A stretch of 64,000 nt of DNA from Bacillus salipaludis (GTDB taxonomy: Bacteria; Bacillota; Bacilli; Bacillales_B; DSM-18226): assembly GCF_004358205.1 (NCBI RefSeq), contig NZ_SMYO01000017.1, forward strand, positions 24,825 to 88,824, read 5' to 3'. Positions 62,681 to 64,000 of this stretch are shown in pieces. The translations under genes were made by a program, and so were the position numbers. Positions within the stretch are counted from its first letter, which is position 1. Each line of letters starts with the position of its first letter. A model generated the notes under the pieces. The model did not search any database. It was given only the letters and a program-made list of their open reading frames with translations, and had not been told where the DNA came from.

Positions 62681-62917
62681 TTGCCCCCTTCGGGCAATCC
62701 CCCGCGTTAAGGGAACCGTTCCCTTAACAATCTGCGCCAAGGGCAACGCCCCTGGACGGTGCCCCCAAAACGTGGTTTTGGGGGATTCAAGAGCTTGTGG
62801 TCCGTTATCATGTGACTCTTTATGGTCAATGGCACGTAACGCAAGCGTTACTAAAGACCGCACGCTATAGGCGTGCTAGAAAAAAATTTCAAAACGCCTT
62901 AAGGCTAAAATTTTTTT
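62681..62917. other. Seven-hairpin GC-rich segment, possible structured RNA or ssDNA origin
   Basis: Perfect or near-perfect stems in sequence: TTGCCC/GGGCAA (62681), GTTAAGGGAAC/GTTCCCTTAAC (62706), CCA-GGGC/GCCC-TGG (62737), CCCCCAAAAC/GTTTTGGGGG (62762), GTAACGC/GCGTTAC (62836), GCACGC/GCGTGC (62860) and AAAAAAATTT/AAATTTTTTT enclosing GCCTTAAGGC (62880-62917), the last terminator-like. GC content is far above its surroundings. No convincing protein frame. The rest of 62618-63222 holds the promoter at 63093. Confidence 0.6.
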
Positions 62918-63092
62918 CTTCTTTACCGTTGACTTCAGCAGTTTAGTGGATTGCCAGGTTTAACCCCCTCCATGTTTATGAGTGGAATAGAAGCAAGTGA
63001 TTACCCCGATTCTTGTTCAAATTAATTAAACCTTAGATGTTTTAAAATGGATAAATCTTTATTGAAAGCTTGAAAAATCAATATTTCTATTG

Positions 63093-63119
63093 AATAATTA
63101 GTGTCTAAATGGTATAATA
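63093..63119 (+). promoter_or_regulatory. Promoter upstream of radC
   Basis: TTGAAT, 17 bases, TATAAT, within AATTAGTGTCTAAATGG. A closely related TTAGTGTCCAGATAGTATAAT lies before the ArdC remnant at 63711. A strong AAAGGAGGTGG follows at 63131 but leads only to a 20-codon GTG frame, possibly a leader peptide. Confidence 0.6.
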
Positions 63120-63222
63120 TAAGTATAGAAAGGAGGTGGAAAACACCAAAGGATCAGCTAACCAAATTGAAAGAGTTGGCATTAGTAACATATAAAATCA
63201 CAAGCACAAAGGGGTTTTTTTA

Positions 63223-63675
63223 ATGGAATTAGAATCAATTTTTGAAGTCGTTAGAATTAAACAAGAAATCAAAGAATCGTCAGCACCCTTTGAAATGTAC
63301 AGAATCCGTTGCCCGGAAGATGCTCAAGAACTAGCTGCTTCCCATATTGCAGATGAAGATAGGGAAGTGCTTCTTGTGATGATGCTTAATACGAAAAATC
63401 AGGTTGTGGGGTTGCACAGGGCTCATGTTGGAAGCTTAAATGCAAGCGTAGTCCATCCGAGAGAGGTGTTGAAATGCGCTATTCTTAACAATGCTGCTTC
63501 TATTATTGTCAGTCATCAGCATCCGAGTGGAGACCCAACACCGAGCAGAGAAGATATAGATATTACCAAGCGTCTTGCAGAGGCGGGGAAAATTTTAGGC
63601 ATTGAACTTCTTGACCATGTGATTGTTACCTATACCGGAAATCATGTCAGCCTAAAAGAAAAAGGCTATCTATAA
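63223..63675 (+). CDS. radC: RadC/JAB-domain protein
   Basis: 150 aa, the short single-domain form. JAMM/MPN+ zinc metalloprotease-like motif SHQHPSGDPTPSREDIDIT (HxH and Asp ligands, with Glu upstream). Chromosomal RadC is longer with an HhH N-terminus; short forms are common on plasmids and phages next to anti-restriction genes, as here. The biochemical role of RadC is not settled. AAAGGGG before ATG. Confidence 0.85.
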   Translation: MELESIFEVVRIKQEIKESSAPFEMYRIRCPEDAQELAASHIADEDREVLLVMMLNTKNQVVGLHRAHVGSLNASVVHPREVLKCAILNNAASIIVSHQHPSGDPTPSREDIDITKRLAEAGKILGIELLDHVIVTYTGNHVSLKEKGYL

Positions 63676-63682
63676 AACTGAA

Positions 63683-63712
63683 AATCAAAAGGGGGAATTC
63701 TCCCTTTTGATT
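63683..63712 (+). terminator. Terminator after radC
   Basis: AATCAAAAGGG, loop GGAATTCT, CCCTTTTGATT; perfect stem. Its right arm runs into the next promoter. Confidence 0.75.
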
Positions 63713-63733
63713 AGTGTCCAGATAGTATAATAA
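63711..63733 (+). promoter_or_regulatory. Promoter upstream of the ArdC remnant
   Basis: TTAGTGTCCAGATAGTATAATAAATAG nearly repeats the radC promoter box at about 63099. The shared TTAGTGTC suggests joint regulation of the two genes. Confidence 0.5.
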
Positions 63734-63774
63734 ATAGTTAAAGAGTAAAAGAAAAATTGTAGGAGGAAAGTTAA

Positions 63775-63936
63775 ATGACAAATAGCGTTTATGAAATCGT
63801 AACAAACAAGATTATTGAGAAACTAGAACAGGGAGTAGTTCCTTGGCAAAAGTTAAACAGACTATATTTAGAAGAGAATACTTTGTCCAATTTGATGGCA
63901 TATATCCTCTTTTTTAATACATATTGGAATCTATAA
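63775..63936 (+). pseudogene. Truncated ArdC-type anti-restriction gene
   Basis: AGGAGGAAAG before ATG. The first 24 residues (TNSVYEIVTNKIIEKLEQG, VVPWQK) match the ArdC N-terminal DNA-binding domain (typical SVYEIVT...IPWRKPW). Then the sequence diverges and stops after 53 codons, so the zinc metalloprotease half is missing. Confidence 0.6.
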
Positions 63937-64000
63937 CCAGATGTTGAAATGATAGTCTAATATGTATATAAAGATTAAGGAACATATGTTTTTTTGTTGG

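Overview
This window looks like part of a large conjugative plasmid from a spore-forming Bacillaceae host (Bacillus/Priestia/Peribacillus type). The DNA is AT-rich with strong Gram-positive ribosome binding sites. It carries a ParM-type partition locus, an iteron origin with a primase-like Rep protein, a Tcp/Con-type conjugation operon, spore-cortex lysin genes and a SpoVB-like flippase, and several insertion elements. No rRNA, tRNA or core chromosomal operon is visible.

Layout. 0-5 kb: a type I restriction-modification module (hsdS cut by the window edge, hsdM), a DUF4145 gene and a phage-type ATP-dependent DNA ligase. 5.1-8.0 kb: a small module with an XRE regulator, three microproteins, an FtsK-like ATPase and a replication-relaxation family protein. 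8.0-9.0 kb: an IS3-type remnant and an exported protein. 9.2-16.9 kb: a spore-related block with two LysM-GH18 cortex hydrolases, two LysM amidases and a SpoVB-like flippase. 17.1-21.3 kb: an array of small accessory genes separated by a composite repeat (hairpin terminator plus a ~30-bp AATGTAAC palindrome plus a conserved tail). 21.4-23.5 kb: small regulators. 23.6-31.2 kb: a Tn554-like transposon (tnpA, tnpB, tnpC and a helix-turn-helix gene) carrying an IS110 copy and three small membrane proteins. 31.4-35.0 kb: partition genes (ParR-like, ParM-like), 246-bp centromere-like repeats and a RacA-like coiled-coil DNA binder. 35.1-39.4 kb: a large HTH protein, a ribbon-helix-helix protein, an iteron origin and a primase-type Rep. 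39.4-40.5 kb: a gene-free control region with a 143-bp nested palindrome. 40.5-51.8 kb: the conjugation operon. 52-59.9 kb: accessory genes, including a second repeat array in the opposite orientation, bounded by 38-bp inverted repeats. 59.85-62.4 kb: an IS21-family element. 62.6-64 kb: a hairpin-rich GC-rich segment, a RadC/JAB gene and an ArdC remnant.

How it works together. ParM, ParR and the 246-bp repeats would segregate the plasmid. The Rep primase and the CGTCCAACCCGTGT iterons would replicate it. The conjugation operon supplies a coupling ATPase, TcpC/TcpE-type membrane proteins, a VirB4 ATPase, a polytopic TcpH-type protein and a two-domain wall hydrolase. HsdM/S, RadC and the ArdC remnant belong to the restriction/anti-restriction theme. 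No recognisable relaxase is present. Instead, a replication-relaxation family protein sits beside a DNA-pumping ATPase in two separate modules. The most unusual features are the two oppositely oriented arrays of a composite intergenic repeat, the nested palindrome before the transfer operon, and a seven-hairpin segment near 62.8 kb.
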